From Calothrix sp. NIES-2100 (GTDB taxonomy: Bacteria > Cyanobacteriota > Cyanobacteriia > Cyanobacteriales > Nostocaceae): DNA of 64,000 bases. The stretch is from NCBI RefSeq assembly GCF_002368195.1, contig NZ_AP018178.1:8638645-8702644 (forward strand). The letters run 5' to 3'. Numbering within the stretch: position 1 is the first letter of the stretch; each line of letters begins with the position of its first letter. The notes below the pieces were generated by a model. It saw nothing but the letters and a program-made list of their open reading frames with translations. It did no database searches and had not been told where the DNA came from. The position numbers and the translations under genes were made by a program. This document shows, in pieces, positions 1-9,084 of this stretch.

Positions 1-109
1 GACGATGGTTCCGAGTTGGGAATCTTCTCCCTCAGATTTGATTGTGAAGGCAGATAAGGCTCTTTACCAAGCCAAGGCAGAGGGGCGCGATCGCATTATC
101 CTTAAATGA
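1..109 (+). CDS. GGDEF-domain protein (diguanylate cyclase), C-terminal end only
   Basis: Only the last 35 codons lie in the window; the start is off the left edge. The readable tail contains ADKALYQAKAEGRDRI, the standard C-terminal signature of GGDEF domains (A-D-x-A-L-Y-x-A-K-x-x-G-R-[ND]), and stops a few residues later at TGA 107-109. Complete members make cyclic di-GMP from two GTP. The catalytic GG(D/E)EF loop and any sensory or receiver domain are outside the window, so activity cannot be judged. It converges on the minus-strand sasA gene, with about 40 bp between the two stops. Confidence 0.85.
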   Translation, partial: TMVPSWESSPSDLIVKADKALYQAKAEGRDRIILK

Positions 110-149
110 TGAACAATTATGAAAGATTTCCCAGCAAAAAATGCGGTGA

Positions 150-1337
150 CTAAGAAGGATAGACTGGCAATGTAAAGTGGAACCAAGCGCCACCATTGAC
201 AACAGAGTCTACCCAAATGTGACCATAGTGTGCCCGAATAATTCGTTGGCATACACAAAGACCAATACCATAACCTTCTGTACCTTGATCCCGTTGCAGG
301 CGGAAGTGATTTTCAAAAATTTGCTCGCGGTTTTCGTAAGGAATTCCCGGGCCAGTGTCACCAATACTAATCTGAACTTTTTGGGTAGTGCGGTGCAGTC
401 CAGTAACACTGATCTTGCCACTGACAGGTGTATATTTAATGGCATTGTCCAACAAATTTACTAATACTTGGTGTATCCGTTCTGGGTCAGCATATACATA
501 GGGCAAGTCTTTGGGAATATCTGTTTCTAGTTGCTGAGATTTGGCAGTATAGCGATCGCTTAACTCTTCTAGTACATCTATACAGAGTTTGCGGATGTCC
601 ATTTTTTGGGGTACGATTGGTAGCTCAGTATCATTACCTCTACCAACTTGCAAAAGATCAGTAATCATACGGTCAATGATCTTCGTTTGACTGCGAGCTT
701 GTTTTAATAAGTGAGCTGTCATTGCGGGTTTGAGGCGCTGAAATTGGCCAGTTTCAATATTGTAGTTAGATTGGAGAGTTTCGATGGCGATCGCCACGGC
801 AGTTAAGGGATTACGGAGGTCGTGCGCTAGCACAGCGATTACCCTGTCTTTAAATTGCAACTGCTCTTGAAGTTTCTCTTGTTCCTGTTTCAAGCGAAAA
901 ATTTCGTCCGACAGGCGGATGAGTTCGGCGGAAACAGCAACTGAAGTGATGGTGGATTTGGGTGATACCACGCGGCTATTTTCGTCTAGACGTTCTTGTA
1001 AGTCTTCTTGGAGCTTCAAATAAGCATCTACCGAAGCTTGCCAACGCGGCCACCAGTTTTTCAGTTGACCGATGATATTACTTCCCGTAATAATTTGCCT
1101 CGGTTCCGGGTGGATTTTGATTAAAGCTGGCGTCGCCACTAATTTAAAGTGTTCCGCCAAATAAGGTTGTTGTCCCACGTCAACAATTTGAAGTTCAAAA
1201 TGATACCCAGTCTGTAATTCTTTCAAGTAAGCACGTATTCGCTGTACTTGCTGTCGGGACTTAGGCCGTCCATCGACAAAGAGCAACAGCTGGAGCGGAG
1301 CCTCAGAAGAGAGGGGCTGATCTGGGGAAACTGGCAT
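150..1337 (-). CDS. sasA: Clock output histidine kinase SasA
   Basis: Sensor kinase that in cyanobacteria reads KaiC through an N-terminal KaiB-like thioredoxin-fold domain and phosphorylates the regulator RpaA. In the 395-residue form chosen here, the KaiB-like domain covers about residues 15-100 (starting APLQLLLFVDGRPKSRQQ). A coiled linker follows, then an H-box VLAHDLRNPLTA with His172, an N box LLDNAIKYTP and the G boxes GDTGPGIP and GYGIGLCVC. The frame stays open upstream to 1547, but that would add 70 residues with no family match and would run over the divergent gene at 1482. The ATG at 1337 (MPVSPDQ) gives a length close to the 387 residues of the Synechococcus protein. No rpaA lies in the window; RpaB, the related regulator, is at 38.2 kb. 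Confidence 0.93.
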   Translation of the reverse strand: MPVSPDQPLSSEAPLQLLLFVDGRPKSRQQVQRIRAYLKELQTGYHFELQIVDVGQQPYLAEHFKLVATPALIKIHPEPRQIITGSNIIGQLKNWWPRWQASVDAYLKLQEDLQERLDENSRVVSPKSTITSVAVSAELIRLSDEIFRLKQEQEKLQEQLQFKDRVIAVLAHDLRNPLTAVAIAIETLQSNYNIETGQFQRLKPAMTAHLLKQARSQTKIIDRMITDLLQVGRGNDTELPIVPQKMDIRKLCIDVLEELSDRYTAKSQQLETDIPKDLPYVYADPERIHQVLVNLLDNAIKYTPVSGKISVTGLHRTTQKVQISIGDTGPGIPYENREQIFENHFRLQRDQGTEGYGIGLCVCQRIIRAHYGHIWVDSVVNGGAWFHFTLPVYPS

Positions 1338-1481
1338 GTAATCGTGTTTCAGCACTGGTAACAACCCGGCGACGCTTGAGGAAAAGTTAAGATGGACTGA
1401 CTCTTGTCGGTGGTCGTTCTTTCTTTTAAATTTAATATCTATTTTAGATTCTTCTACACCTATCAGTCCTGGGTTTTTTAG

Positions 1482-2978
1482 ATGAGATACATATTTTTCA
1501 GCCTTTTGCTTCCTTTTAGCCTTGCTGCTGTTCCAGGTAACCATCAAACCCTGGATTTTAGGTCTTCATCCTCCCTGAAACAAAATCTGGCAGCAACACC
1601 AGCAAATGAAAGCTTTTATACTACAGCTAGTCAATTAATCCAGCAACAGATCAATCTGATAGCTCGGATTGAGCAAGCTATCGTCTCACCTGATGCCAAT
1701 CAGATGCGCTCTGTAGCAGGACAATTAACAGTTCACACCAAGTCGGTAGACGCTTTTATCAACCGTCAATATCAAAGCCCGAAAAATGTATGTACCTCAA
1801 GAGTGGATATCACTCAAAATTCCCCTTTAGCCGAGCAGTTAACTGGGTCACAATTAAAAATTTACTGCTCTTTGTATGCTTCTAACCAAGAATTATTAAA
1901 ACTTGCTCCGGTACTAGATCGGTTATTATCTCGGCGCGGGGAACTAGCCTTAGTCACAAGCCTACCCTTAGTGACGGGGGAGAGGCAATCAGATTCTGTG
2001 TTGTCTATTGCGCCCCTACAGCGTCCGCAACTTGACAAGCTAGCGACACCGTTTGCTACAGAAGCAGAGAATTCAGCTTCACCCCGACAATTAATTATTG
2101 GTAGGACGGCAAAAACGGCCATAGCTGATTATGTACCAGCGGTGCAACCTGCGATCGCTGCACCTGAAGATGCGCTGACTACCCTTGCAGCTGCCAAGAA
2201 ATACTTGACCGCAGCCCAAGTGGAATTTCCATTAAAAAATCAATTTACAGATCCTCAGGAAACTGCGGCGATTCTTGACCGCTTTACCTACGACATAGAT
2301 CCCCAAGAACCCCAAACCTACGCCACTTTTCTAAAATTGCCTCGTACTGGCATTTTCCGCGTCCTGCCAGGTTTGGCTTACCAGCGTCCGCTGAATACTC
2401 AACAGAATCGATTAGCAGCGGGTGTCAGTGAACGCTATCCTTTCCCCTTGTTGGGTGATACTCAAGGCGGTTTTACTCCCAGTCTAGCACTTCAAATAGT
2501 TGGCGATCGCTTTGAGCTAGGGCATCAAGGTGTAGATTACAGTTTCATGGTAGATTTGGGCGATATTCCCTTGACTAAGTTAGATTCTCAGTTGCAAGCT
2601 GTAGCCCAATCCAAAAGAGAATTTTTCCTCAATTACCAACCTCCCAAACAATTAGAGGACTTACAAGCAGAACAGCGGCGGTTCTTGACTGGTAAAGACC
2701 AGAACTGGAATTTAAATCAAGTGATTTTAGCGAGTGCTGCTGTTGAATTAAACCATACTTATTTAGTGCGATCGCTACAATTTCAACTCCCAGATATGAT
2801 TTTGAGCGGTAGACCACTTTCCCCACAACAGAGCCAATCTCTAGGGCAAATACAAAAGATACCTAGCAGTGATATCCTGTTAGCCTTTCGACCAGTGCGT
2901 CGCCGTGCTGATGGTAGCTACACCGTGCTTTGGCGCGTTTTACATCAGTTCCCCGAACCCCAAATTGCTGCTAATTGA
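1482..2978 (+). CDS. Exported protein of unknown function, cyanobacterial
   Basis: A 498-residue protein that I do not recognise. It opens with a hydrophobic signal-like segment (MRYIFFSLLLPFSLAAV), so it is probably exported to the periplasm or thylakoid lumen. The first 150 residues look helical; the rest is mixed, with a tract rich in Ala/Pro near residues 200-240 and many Gln and Leu residues. There are no catalytic motifs or repeats that I can name. It is divergent from sasA with a 144-bp shared promoter region. A 7-bp repeat array begins 64 bp after its stop. Confidence 0.7.
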   Translation: MRYIFFSLLLPFSLAAVPGNHQTLDFRSSSSLKQNLAATPANESFYTTASQLIQQQINLIARIEQAIVSPDANQMRSVAGQLTVHTKSVDAFINRQYQSPKNVCTSRVDITQNSPLAEQLTGSQLKIYCSLYASNQELLKLAPVLDRLLSRRGELALVTSLPLVTGERQSDSVLSIAPLQRPQLDKLATPFATEAENSASPRQLIIGRTAKTAIADYVPAVQPAIAAPEDALTTLAAAKKYLTAAQVEFPLKNQFTDPQETAAILDRFTYDIDPQEPQTYATFLKLPRTGIFRVLPGLAYQRPLNTQQNRLAAGVSERYPFPLLGDTQGGFTPSLALQIVGDRFELGHQGVDYSFMVDLGDIPLTKLDSQLQAVAQSKREFFLNYQPPKQLEDLQAEQRRFLTGKDQNWNLNQVILASAAVELNHTYLVRSLQFQLPDMILSGRPLSPQQSQSLGQIQKIPSSDILLAFRPVRRRADGSYTVLWRVLHQFPEPQIAAN

Positions 2979-3042
2979 AGAAGCCAGGTGGCAGGAGGAT
3001 GAGGGGGATGAGGGAGACATAGAGACGCGGGGACGCGGGGAA

Positions 3043-3119
3043 ATGCCCAATGCCCAATGCCCAATGCCCAATGCCCAATGACAAATGACAAATGACAACT
3101 GACAACTGACAAATAACAA
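3043..3119. repeat. Heptanucleotide repeat array (11 units)
   Basis: Eleven uninterrupted 7-bp units: five ATGCCCA, three ATGACAA, two CTGACAA and one ATAACAA. The same unit family (ATGCCCA, ATGACCA, ATGACAA, CTGACAA) recurs at about 27.6, 39.0, 42.6, 43.3, 44.6-44.8, 46.3, 49.8, 50.9 and 54.0 kb. Such short tandem repeats are a known feature of Nostoc-type genomes. It ends 48 bp before the GTG start of the next gene. Confidence 0.9.
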
Positions 3120-3167
3120 ATCACTCTGCGCTAGGGTAGAAATTGACACTAGATTTGATGAATTCCT

Positions 3168-4577
3168 GTGCTTCCCTGTAAACGTCCAGCTTTTTTTCTG
3201 AGTTTGGCTGTTTTACTTTCTTCGTTAACAGCCTGTGCAAACAGTCCCACCGCCAAGAACCTGGAACAATCTTTGGCGGCTGATCCTCAGTTGCAAACTA
3301 ACCCAGTTGTGTTTGGCGAAACTAAAAATGACCAACTGCAAGCACAGCAAAGCGAATCAACAGTTAAACTACCAGTAGATTTTCCCCAAGATATCCCCTT
3401 ATATCCCAATGCCAAATTAGAAGCAGTTACACCTGCTAGTGGCACAGAAAATAAAGTATCAACTCGCTGGCTAAGTTCTGAACCCAGCAATTTTATCACC
3501 AGTTTCTACCGTAACCAGTTCCTAGCGAACAACTGGCAAATTCAGCAACAACCAACCGATGATGTTGGCGGCGTTTTTGAGGCGCAACGTAATGATTTGC
3601 AGCTAAAGGTTTCTATTCAAGCTCAATCAGTCACCAATCCTACACCCAATCAACCACAAACAGCCACTGAATTATTGATTGAGTACCTACCTTCTAGCAC
3701 CACAACAGCACAACCTACGCCAACCAACAATAACAGCCAAACTACTAACGCTCAAACTCCTAACGATGTTCCTCAACCAGGCGATCCAAAGTTTATTGGC
3801 CCTGTACAATCTACAAACGTAGCAACACAGCCAGCCAGCGAATCTGGTAGTCAAGCAGCGGTTACAACTACTGCCCCATCTGTGGAATTTACTGATATAA
3901 ACAAAGCACCACAACAACTGCGACAACATATCCAAGACTTAGCAAAATTAGGTGTTTTGTCTTCAGAATCCCAAGTTACTAAAAGCAATTCCCCAGCCAC
4001 AACTAACCAATTTATACCCAGTAAAATTATCACCCGTCGGGAATATGCTCGTTGGCTAGTGGCTGCTAACAATGCAATGTATGCTAACAATCCAGCAAAG
4101 CAAATTCGCTTGGCATCTGAAAGCTCTCAACCTGCTTTTACTGATTTATCGGCAAAAGACCCTGATTTTCCGGCAATTCAAGGATTAGCCGAAGCTGGAT
4201 TAATTCCTAGTTCCTTATCTGGAGATACCACAACAGTTTTATTCCGTCCAGACGCACCCTTAACGCGGGAGCAGTTGCTATTGTGGAAAATACCTTTGGA
4301 TAGCCGCCAAGCCTTACCAGCAGCTAACTTAGATGCTGTCAAACAAACCTGGGGTTTTCAAGATGTGGGGAAAATTGACCCCAAAGCGTTAAGAGCAGTA
4401 TTAGCTGATTACCAAAATGGCGAACAATCAAATATTCGTCGAGTATTTGGTTATACAACACTGTTTCAACCGAAAAAACCAGTAACTCGTGCCGAGGCAG
4501 CAGCGGCACTGTGGTACTTTGGTACTCAGGGTGAGGGAATATCAGCAGTTGAGGCTTTAAAGTTAAAGCGCCCATAA
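3168..4577 (+). CDS. S-layer homology domain lipoprotein
   Basis: A 469-residue putative lipoprotein. A hydrophobic leader ends in the lipobox LTAC at about residue 23, so it is probably anchored in a membrane through a lipidated Cys. Residues 55-165 form a folded domain of unknown role, followed by a Thr/Gln/Asn/Pro-rich linker. The C-terminal half resembles degenerate SLH modules, with FTDINKAPQQLRQHI and ITRREYARWLVAANN, then FTDLSAKDPDFPAIQGL and LTREQLLLWK, then FQDVGKIDPKALRA and VTRAEAAAALWYFG. SLH modules bind secondary cell-wall polymers or peptidoglycan. The start is GTG at 3168, because the nearby ATG at 3158 runs into a stop after seven codons. Confidence 0.82.
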   Translation: MLPCKRPAFFLSLAVLLSSLTACANSPTAKNLEQSLAADPQLQTNPVVFGETKNDQLQAQQSESTVKLPVDFPQDIPLYPNAKLEAVTPASGTENKVSTRWLSSEPSNFITSFYRNQFLANNWQIQQQPTDDVGGVFEAQRNDLQLKVSIQAQSVTNPTPNQPQTATELLIEYLPSSTTTAQPTPTNNNSQTTNAQTPNDVPQPGDPKFIGPVQSTNVATQPASESGSQAAVTTTAPSVEFTDINKAPQQLRQHIQDLAKLGVLSSESQVTKSNSPATTNQFIPSKIITRREYARWLVAANNAMYANNPAKQIRLASESSQPAFTDLSAKDPDFPAIQGLAEAGLIPSSLSGDTTTVLFRPDAPLTREQLLLWKIPLDSRQALPAANLDAVKQTWGFQDVGKIDPKALRAVLADYQNGEQSNIRRVFGYTTLFQPKKPVTRAEAAAALWYFGTQGEGISAVEALKLKRP

Positions 4578-4958
4578 ACCTAATCCTGAGCGCTGAATAA
4601 TTTCGTAATTAGGACTTTATTCCTGTTTTTTTAAGTACTTAAGTACTTACACTTGTTAAGCAAAGTGGGCTGGGCATTGCCCAACCTACTAATTTTCAGG
4701 ATAAAAATTTAGAATTTTTTGTAAAAAAAATAGGGCTTTTATATAAAACTTCCGTAAATTTAGGTATAGCTGGAGAATTTAGCTTATAGTTGATAAATAA
4801 TTTGCCAATATCTCATTAGAAATACGCAAAATAAGCTGAATAATTAGAGATAATATGCTCTTTTTTTACAAAAAATGCCGAAAAAATCAGTAATTTTATC
4901 TAAATTATTCCAGTCTTTTAGATTAATAGAGAGCAAATAGCACCAGAGTTGCATAACC
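4578..4958. other. Intergenic region, AT-rich, with a perfect palindrome
   Basis: 381 bp without a gene. It holds a perfect 16-bp palindrome AAGTACTTAAGTACTT at 4633-4648 preceded by a T run, and a small GGGCATTGCCC hairpin at about 4673. The remainder is very AT-rich and probably carries the promoter of the GDSL hydrolase gene. Confidence 0.6.
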
Positions 4959-6032
4959 ATGAAAAAACAATTTGTTCAAGCAGGATTTTTTCTCTTACCT
5001 TTGATGTTGCCAATCAAGGCAAATGCTGCAAGTCTTACTACATTTGATCAGCTTTATGTATTTGGCGATAGTCTCTCTGATCGTCGTAACACATATAATG
5101 CATCGGGGCAAACATATCCTCCAAGCCCACCTTATGCGGATGGGCGTTTTTCCAATGGGCCTCTATGGGTGGAAGATTTTGGAGATGAGCTAAATTTACA
5201 TCCGACTTTATTTACTAATCCGATCAATCCTACAGAAGGGATAAATTTCGCTTTTGGCGGTGCTTCTACTGGTTTGGGTAATGCTGTCCGTCCCGATTTA
5301 CCCTTACCTGGAGTACTGGCACAAGTTCTTGGCTACGCAGATTCTTTAAAAAACAGTAACCAGAAGGCTAACCCAGATGCGCTTTATACCTTCTGGGCAG
5401 GTGCGAATGATTTTCTGTTTCTTGATGAGACAGACGTTACCACCCCAGCCCAATATGTATCGCAAGCGTTGAATACTCTGGCAAGTGATGCAGTTGGTGT
5501 CAAAAATCTGATGGTGTTTAACTTGCCAGATTTAGGAAAGCTCCCAGCGGCTAAAATTGGTGGTCGAGACGCTGAAGAACTTACCAAATCGACTAAATCT
5601 TTTAACTTAGCCTTAGAACAAACTCTGAGCATTTTAAGCCAAAAACCGGATCTCAATATTATCTATGTTGATACTTATTCTCTATTTGAGCAGACGATCG
5701 CCAATAAAGACAAACTGGGTATCAAGAATATTAGTGACGCTTGTCTAACATTCACTAGTCCCACAACTTCCATCACTTGTTCTAATCCCGACGAGTATTT
5801 GTTTTGGGATGAATTTCACCCAACAGCCGCTACTCATAAGTTGATAGCTTCCTCAGCGCTGAATGCGGTTGAGGCGAAGTCAGTCCCCGAACCTTCTCCA
5901 GCTTTGGGTACATTGGCGATCGCCGCTTGGGGTACAGCCGCTACAATCAGACGTAGACGCAAACAGCCACAGCTTACGATAGTAGGTCGGGTTCCTGGTG
6001 GACAACCAACTCATATAAGGGTTGAAAGCTAA
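4959..6032 (+). CDS. GDSL/SGNH-family esterase with PEP-CTERM anchor
   Basis: Secreted serine hydrolase of the GDSL (SGNH) family; members cleave ester bonds in lipids or polysaccharide acyl groups, and the substrate here is unknown. After a signal peptide (residues 1-24, ending ANA) comes block I, YVFGDSLSD, with the nucleophile Ser38. Then come a block II Gly region (FAFGGAST), the block III Asn in WAGANDF, and the Asp/His pair in DEFHPTAATH. A PEP-CTERM sorting signal follows: VPEPSPALG, a hydrophobic stretch and RRRRK, which exosortase systems use for sorting to the cell surface. Unusually, 22 more residues follow the basic cluster, and the last 59 bp overlap the end of the convergent aldolase gene. 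Confidence 0.9.
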   Translation: MKKQFVQAGFFLLPLMLPIKANAASLTTFDQLYVFGDSLSDRRNTYNASGQTYPPSPPYADGRFSNGPLWVEDFGDELNLHPTLFTNPINPTEGINFAFGGASTGLGNAVRPDLPLPGVLAQVLGYADSLKNSNQKANPDALYTFWAGANDFLFLDETDVTTPAQYVSQALNTLASDAVGVKNLMVFNLPDLGKLPAAKIGGRDAEELTKSTKSFNLALEQTLSILSQKPDLNIIYVDTYSLFEQTIANKDKLGIKNISDACLTFTSPTTSITCSNPDEYLFWDEFHPTAATHKLIASSALNAVEAKSVPEPSPALGTLAIAAWGTAATIRRRRKQPQLTIVGRVPGGQPTHIRVES

Positions 6033-6750
6033 ACCAACCTAAATCATGGCCTCCTACTTGCTGATGTGCGGTACTGGCAGACTCTGGTTTGATTAAGTGA
6101 GGTTTACCAGCAGCTTCAGCTAATAACTGGGCTTGACAAGAACGCTCCATTGTGATAAACCACCAAGCAGCTTCATCAACTGAGTGACCAACTGTCAACA
6201 AGCCATGATTCTTGAGAATTATGGCTTTGTTTTTGCCTAATGTTTGGGCTATACGTTTACCTTCTGCTACTTCTAAAACCACGCCTGTATAGTCATCAAA
6301 CAGGCTATGGTCTTGGTAGAAAGCACAAGCATCTTGGGTTAGTGGGTCTAGGAGACGACCCAGACTAGCCCAGCTTTTGCCATAGATAGAATGGGCGTGA
6401 GCAGCTGCGACTACGTCAGGACGAGCTGCATGTATTTGAGAATGAATAGCAAAAGCTGCTGTATTGACTGGGCGATCGCCTGCAATCACTTCACCTTGCT
6501 GGTTAACTAAAATTAGGTCACTGACGCGAATTAAACCGAAGTGTTTTCCTAAAGGGTTTACCCAGAACTGCTCCGGATGTTCTGGATCGCGGACAGTGAT
6601 ATGACCTGCAATCCCTTCATCAAATCCAAATCGCGCAAACAATCGAAATGCTGCTGCTAGACGTTGCTGGCGATGGAGGCGTTCTTCTTTAAAAGAAGCA
6701 AAGGTTGGTTGTTGAAAAAAGTTTGGCTTGGCTCTGGATATAGCTTGCAT
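5974..6750 (-). CDS. Class II aldolase/adducin family protein
   Basis: A 258-residue member of the class II aldolase/adducin family, which contains zinc-dependent aldolases and epimerases such as fuculose-1-phosphate aldolase and ribulose-5-phosphate 4-epimerase. Metal-ligand motifs are visible: AHAHSIYGK in the middle of the protein and KNHGLLTVG about 65 residues later. The early segment FDEGIAGHITVRDPEHP matches the glycine-rich substrate loop. The family also contains adducin-like proteins without known activity, so the substrate stays open. It starts 70 bp from the divergent M42 peptidase gene. Its 3' end overlaps the convergent GDSL gene by 59 bp. Confidence 0.88.
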   Translation of the reverse strand: MQAISRAKPNFFQQPTFASFKEERLHRQQRLAAAFRLFARFGFDEGIAGHITVRDPEHPEQFWVNPLGKHFGLIRVSDLILVNQQGEVIAGDRPVNTAAFAIHSQIHAARPDVVAAAHAHSIYGKSWASLGRLLDPLTQDACAFYQDHSLFDDYTGVVLEVAEGKRIAQTLGKNKAIILKNHGLLTVGHSVDEAAWWFITMERSCQAQLLAEAAGKPHLIKPESASTAHQQVGGHDLGWFSFQPLYELVVHQEPDLLS

Positions 6751-6820
6751 CTCGCCCCCTGTATATGTAATTTTCGGTAAAAATATTTATACTTAATTTT
6801 TAGCTTAAAATTATATATCT

Positions 6821-7864
6821 ATGTGGGATTACGAGCAGTTATTTAAAATTATTGAAGAATTGGTGATGCACCATTCTCCTAGTGGTGTAGAAACGGAAAT
6901 TAACCAATTTTTGCTCCAGCAATTTGCTAATCTGGGTGTGGAAGTATGGAGCGATCGCGCTGATAATGTAATTGCCAAAATTGCTGGTAAAAATCCAGAC
7001 AAAGCGATTGCTATCACTGCTCATAAAGACGAAATTGGTGCCATTGTTAAAACTATTGGCGATGATGGTCGGGTGGAAGTCCGCAAGCTTGGTGGTTCTT
7101 TTCCGTGGGTTTACGGTGAGGGTGTGGTTGATTTATTAGGAGATAATCAAACCATTAGCGGTATTCTCAGCTTTGGTTCCCGTCACGTATCCCATGAATC
7201 GCCCCAAAAAGTCCAACAAGAAGATACTGTCCTCAAGTGGGAAAATGCCTGGATTGAAACAAAACTGACCACACAGGAATTAGCGGCAGCAGGTATCCGT
7301 CCCGGAAGTAGAATGGTGATTGGCAAGCATCGCAAGCGCCCAGTCAGGTTAAAGGATCATATTGCCAGTTACACCTTAGATAACAAAGCCTCGGTGGCAA
7401 TTCTCCTAGCTCTGGCACAAAAAGTCAAACAACCACCAGTAGATGTTTATTTGGTAGCCTCAGCTAAAGAAGAAGTGGGCGCAATTGGCGCTTTATTTTT
7501 CACCCAAAATCAGGTTTTGGATGCTTTGATTGCTTTAGAGATTTGTCCGCTAGCGAGTGAATATCCCATTGAGGATGGGAAAAGCCCTGTAATTTTGTCT
7601 CAGGATGCCTATGGCTTGTATGATGAAAGGTTAAATAGTCAACTGCGCCACTGTGCCAAACAGAGAGATATAACAGTACAGCTAGCAGTTTTAAGTCAGT
7701 TTGGTAGCGATGCATCGATCGCCATGAAATTTGGTCATGTGGGTAGTGCGGCTTGTTTAGCGTTTCCGACACAAAATACACATGGATACGAAATTGCTCA
7801 TCTCGGTGCGATCGCTAACTGTATAGATTTGTTAACTGCTTTCTGCCAAATTGAGTTTGAGTAA
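6821..7864 (+). CDS. M42-family metallo-aminopeptidase (FrvX-like)
   Basis: A 347-residue M42 peptidase, a family of cytosolic two-metal aminopeptidases related to tetrahedral TET peptidases and glutamyl aminopeptidases, sometimes annotated as endoglucanases. Expected ligands are present: His68 in TAHKDEIGA, the bridging Asp in YTLDNKASVA, the catalytic Glu pair in AKEEVGAIGA, an acidic ligand in ALEICPLAS, and a late His in NTHGYEIAHL. Length is normal for the family. No strong Shine-Dalgarno precedes the ATG, but the alignment starts at once. The role is probably intracellular peptide turnover. Confidence 0.9.
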   Translation: MWDYEQLFKIIEELVMHHSPSGVETEINQFLLQQFANLGVEVWSDRADNVIAKIAGKNPDKAIAITAHKDEIGAIVKTIGDDGRVEVRKLGGSFPWVYGEGVVDLLGDNQTISGILSFGSRHVSHESPQKVQQEDTVLKWENAWIETKLTTQELAAAGIRPGSRMVIGKHRKRPVRLKDHIASYTLDNKASVAILLALAQKVKQPPVDVYLVASAKEEVGAIGALFFTQNQVLDALIALEICPLASEYPIEDGKSPVILSQDAYGLYDERLNSQLRHCAKQRDITVQLAVLSQFGSDASIAMKFGHVGSAACLAFPTQNTHGYEIAHLGAIANCIDLLTAFCQIEFE

Positions 7865-8025
7865 TTCTTCAAGAATTAAGCAAAATTTGCCCGATTGTAA
7901 GTGCTATTAAATTGTCCGGTGCGTTAGTCATAAAATATGCGAATTAAGAGAAATTATTCGGACTGCGCATCCTCCTCATAGCAAATTTGAAATAAGCAGT
8001 TGTGCAAAATGAAATATACATTTGT

Positions 8026-8072
8026 CCGCAGCGAGTCTACTTTCCTCGCTGCGGTTAGCTAGTTGGTTTTTT
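8026..8072 (+). terminator. Hairpin with downstream T run
   Basis: CCGCAGCGAG (8026-8035) pairs perfectly with CTCGCTGCGG (8045-8054) across a 9-base loop. A run of Ts follows at about 8064-8070. It lies 160 bp after the M42 peptidase stop and could end that transcript, or that of an unseen small RNA. Confidence 0.45.
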
Positions 8073-8689
8073 TGGTTTCCACTCTGGAGAGATATTTTTA
8101 GCGGTAGCCAGATATAAACGCCACCCATGCGTCGTTTGCTAAGCAGACGCACCAAAAAACTTTCCCTTTCCCAAGCGAGAAGGTGAGCGCTGTCTTATGG
8201 AAGCAATTCCAGGGGTTTGGGCGTTTCGCAATTATATAAAAAACTCCACCCACAGTCTGCTGAGGTTTCGCGACTTGGTCAGTGGTCAGTGGCAAAAACG
8301 CCTAAAAACCAAGCCACTTGCGGGATGGGGTATTAAACTCCTTCCAAAAACAACACTTCGGCATAGCTTCGCGCTAAGCGAAGCGTCCCGGAGGGAAGCG
8401 CAATAAATTAGTTTTGCTGATCCACTTAATTTGATTTTTTGGTGTTTTCTAAATATATATGGAAAAAATTCGCAAAATTTACCAGGTAATTAACTAGTTA
8501 AACAGGCGGAATCAGACTTATAAACTCATGCTTCTTTAGCGATCTATTTTCATTTAATCCGGCTATTGATTTGCTTAACTTCACTATCATTGTACCTGTT
8601 GCTGCAAATACCTGATTTTTTATGATTTTTTCCCCTAGCACAAAAGGTCAATTAGAAGGCATAAATTTATAGTGAGTACGTCAGTTTAC

Positions 8690-8826
8690 AGTGGGGCTAA
8701 CGAATTTTATTGTCCAACTGTTTTCCGTCAAGGATTTGATAAGCTAAGTGTTTATACTTAGAAAGTTCAAAAACCTGATTTTATACAACCTCTAGAGTTG
8801 AGATTACGTTAGCCCTACTCTTTTTT
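8690..8826 (+). ncRNA. Candidate small RNA or miniature element closed by a 13-bp stem
   Basis: AGTGGGGCTAACG (8690-8702) pairs along its whole length, with one G-U, with CGTTAGCCCTACT (8807-8819). The second arm is followed directly by C and six Ts (8821-8826). This is the geometry of a roughly 137-nt RNA whose two ends pair and whose 3' arm plus U run acts as terminator. A TATAGT box lies at 8668-8673. There is no open frame and no match I know to tmRNA, RNase P or SRP RNA; 6S-like structure is possible but not shown. A small inverted-repeat mobile element is the main alternative. Confidence 0.4.
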
Positions 8827-9084
8827 ACCGCCAAGATATACAACCTTGTTAGCATCTTTAAAACACATAAATGGATCTGATGAAATTAAACATTGAGGAG
8901 CCTCCCTGATACATAAATCTCTTTTCCCAGTTCCCTACCTCTATCTTGTAAGTACAGACATCAAATAAGATGGCTATAGTGCTAAAGGGAAGTATTAATC
9001 TAAAAACATATAATTACAGATTTTTTCAGCTATTTTGCTACTAATTAGTCATTTTTCCGAGATTTAAGTAAAATTTAGCTAAAA

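Larger units (their letters stand above)
7865..9084. other. 1.2-kb gene-poor region with two structured elements
   Basis: No credible protein gene. It contains a perfect 10-bp hairpin (8026-8054), a GCTTCGC/GCGAAGC hairpin within a scattered Nostoc-type repeat (8366-8384), and the larger stem-closed element at 8690-8826, each listed separately or in the findings. A 69-codon open frame at 8197-8406 runs through the repeat and is not convincing. The rest is AT-rich. Confidence 0.6.

Noticed and set aside
150..1547. Longer SasA beginning at 1547
   Set aside because: The extra 70 residues have no SasA counterpart and run across the divergent gene start at 1482.
3043..3119. Heptamer arrays considered as CRISPR
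   Set aside because: Units are 7 bp, contiguous and without unique spacers; no cas genes are in the window.
8197..8406. 69-codon plus-strand frame
   Set aside because: Ends inside a dispersed GC-rich repeat, has no recognisable protein features and no ribosome binding site.
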